Of a DNA stretch of 64,000 nt, positions 63,925-64,000 are shown one piece after another. Within the stretch, counting starts at the first letter, position 1; every line of letters starts with the position of its first letter. Both the position numbers and the translations under genes were made by a program. The DNA is from Jannaschia formosa (GTDB lineage: Bacteria; Pseudomonadota; Alphaproteobacteria; Rhodobacterales; Rhodobacteraceae), in contig NZ_QPLJ01000016.1 in the NCBI RefSeq assembly GCF_003340555.1, positions 36,474 to 100,473 on the forward strand, given 5' to 3'. The notes under the pieces are model-generated. The model had not been told where the DNA came from. It did no database searches and worked only from the letters and a program-made list of their open reading frames with translations.

Positions 63925-64000
63925 ATGAGACATGAACTTGTGAGTGACGAGATGTGGTCGGCGGTGTTGCCGTTGCTGCCCGAAGAGCCGCCCAAGCCGA
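63925..64000 (+). CDS. IS5-type transposase, start only (runs off the edge)
   Basis: From the ATG at 63925 the translation reads MRHELVSDEMWSAVLPLLPE, then EPPKP. It is the standard N-terminus of IS5/IS427-group transposases (LVSDELW-x-LLPPEPPKP). The gene continues beyond the window. Confidence 0.7.
   Translation, partial: MRHELVSDEMWSAVLPLLPEEPPKP

Overview
The window is high-GC DNA that looks alphaproteobacterial, most likely Rhodobacteraceae. The support is the norCBQD-nnrS-nnrU order, NnrR boxes of the form TTGCG-N4-CGCAA, and a Tat-exported NirK beside pseudoazurin. It contains dense insertion-sequence debris, as seen on replicons or islands that gather accessory genes. Nothing here fixes the genus.

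Layout. (1) 1-971: a partial host gene and nested, truncated IS3-type fragments. (2) 1053-14628: a denitrification and nitrosative-stress block. An NsrR-like repressor is divergent from a truncated haemoglobin and hemN. An eight-gene minus-strand operon runs norC-norB-norQ-norD-two small membrane ORFs-nnrS-nnrU. An NnrR-type regulator is flanked by NnrR boxes, and a plus-strand group holds pseudoazurin, nirK and a DUF305 protein. (3) 14641-24665: a graveyard of IS and recombinase genes (serine resolvase, IS481, IS110, IS5, IS3, IS66, ISL3, tyrosine recombinase). It contains an intact two-component pair and a serine-recombinase element inserted in an IS66 transposase gene. (4) 24663-62276: one minus-strand operon with overlapping stop and start codons. 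In transcription order it encodes a 10,049-residue repetitive protein with an N-terminal LEPR-XLL-type motif, RTX repeats and a C-terminal metzincin motif; a GAF-TM-HlyD fusion; a PqqD-like/M50/HlyD fusion; a short SecA-like ATPase; a small HlyD adaptor; and a SapC-family protein. (5) 62596-63504: an unrecognised gene upstream of the giant gene. (6) 63844-64000: an IS terminus and the start of an IS5-type transposase.

How it works together. Blocks 1 and 2 give nitrite to NO (NirK, probably fed by pseudoazurin) and NO to N2O (NorCB, with NorQD maturation), with NO sensed by NnrR and NsrR. No nitrate or N2O reductase gene is in view. Block 4 is the most interesting part. A giant surface-type protein is genetically locked to a SecA paralogue, a membrane metalloprotease fused to an adaptor and two further adaptors, with no HlyB-type ABC transporter and no TolC in view. 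I infer a dedicated export, processing or anchoring pathway for that one substrate. All family calls are from reading the translations; no database search was run.
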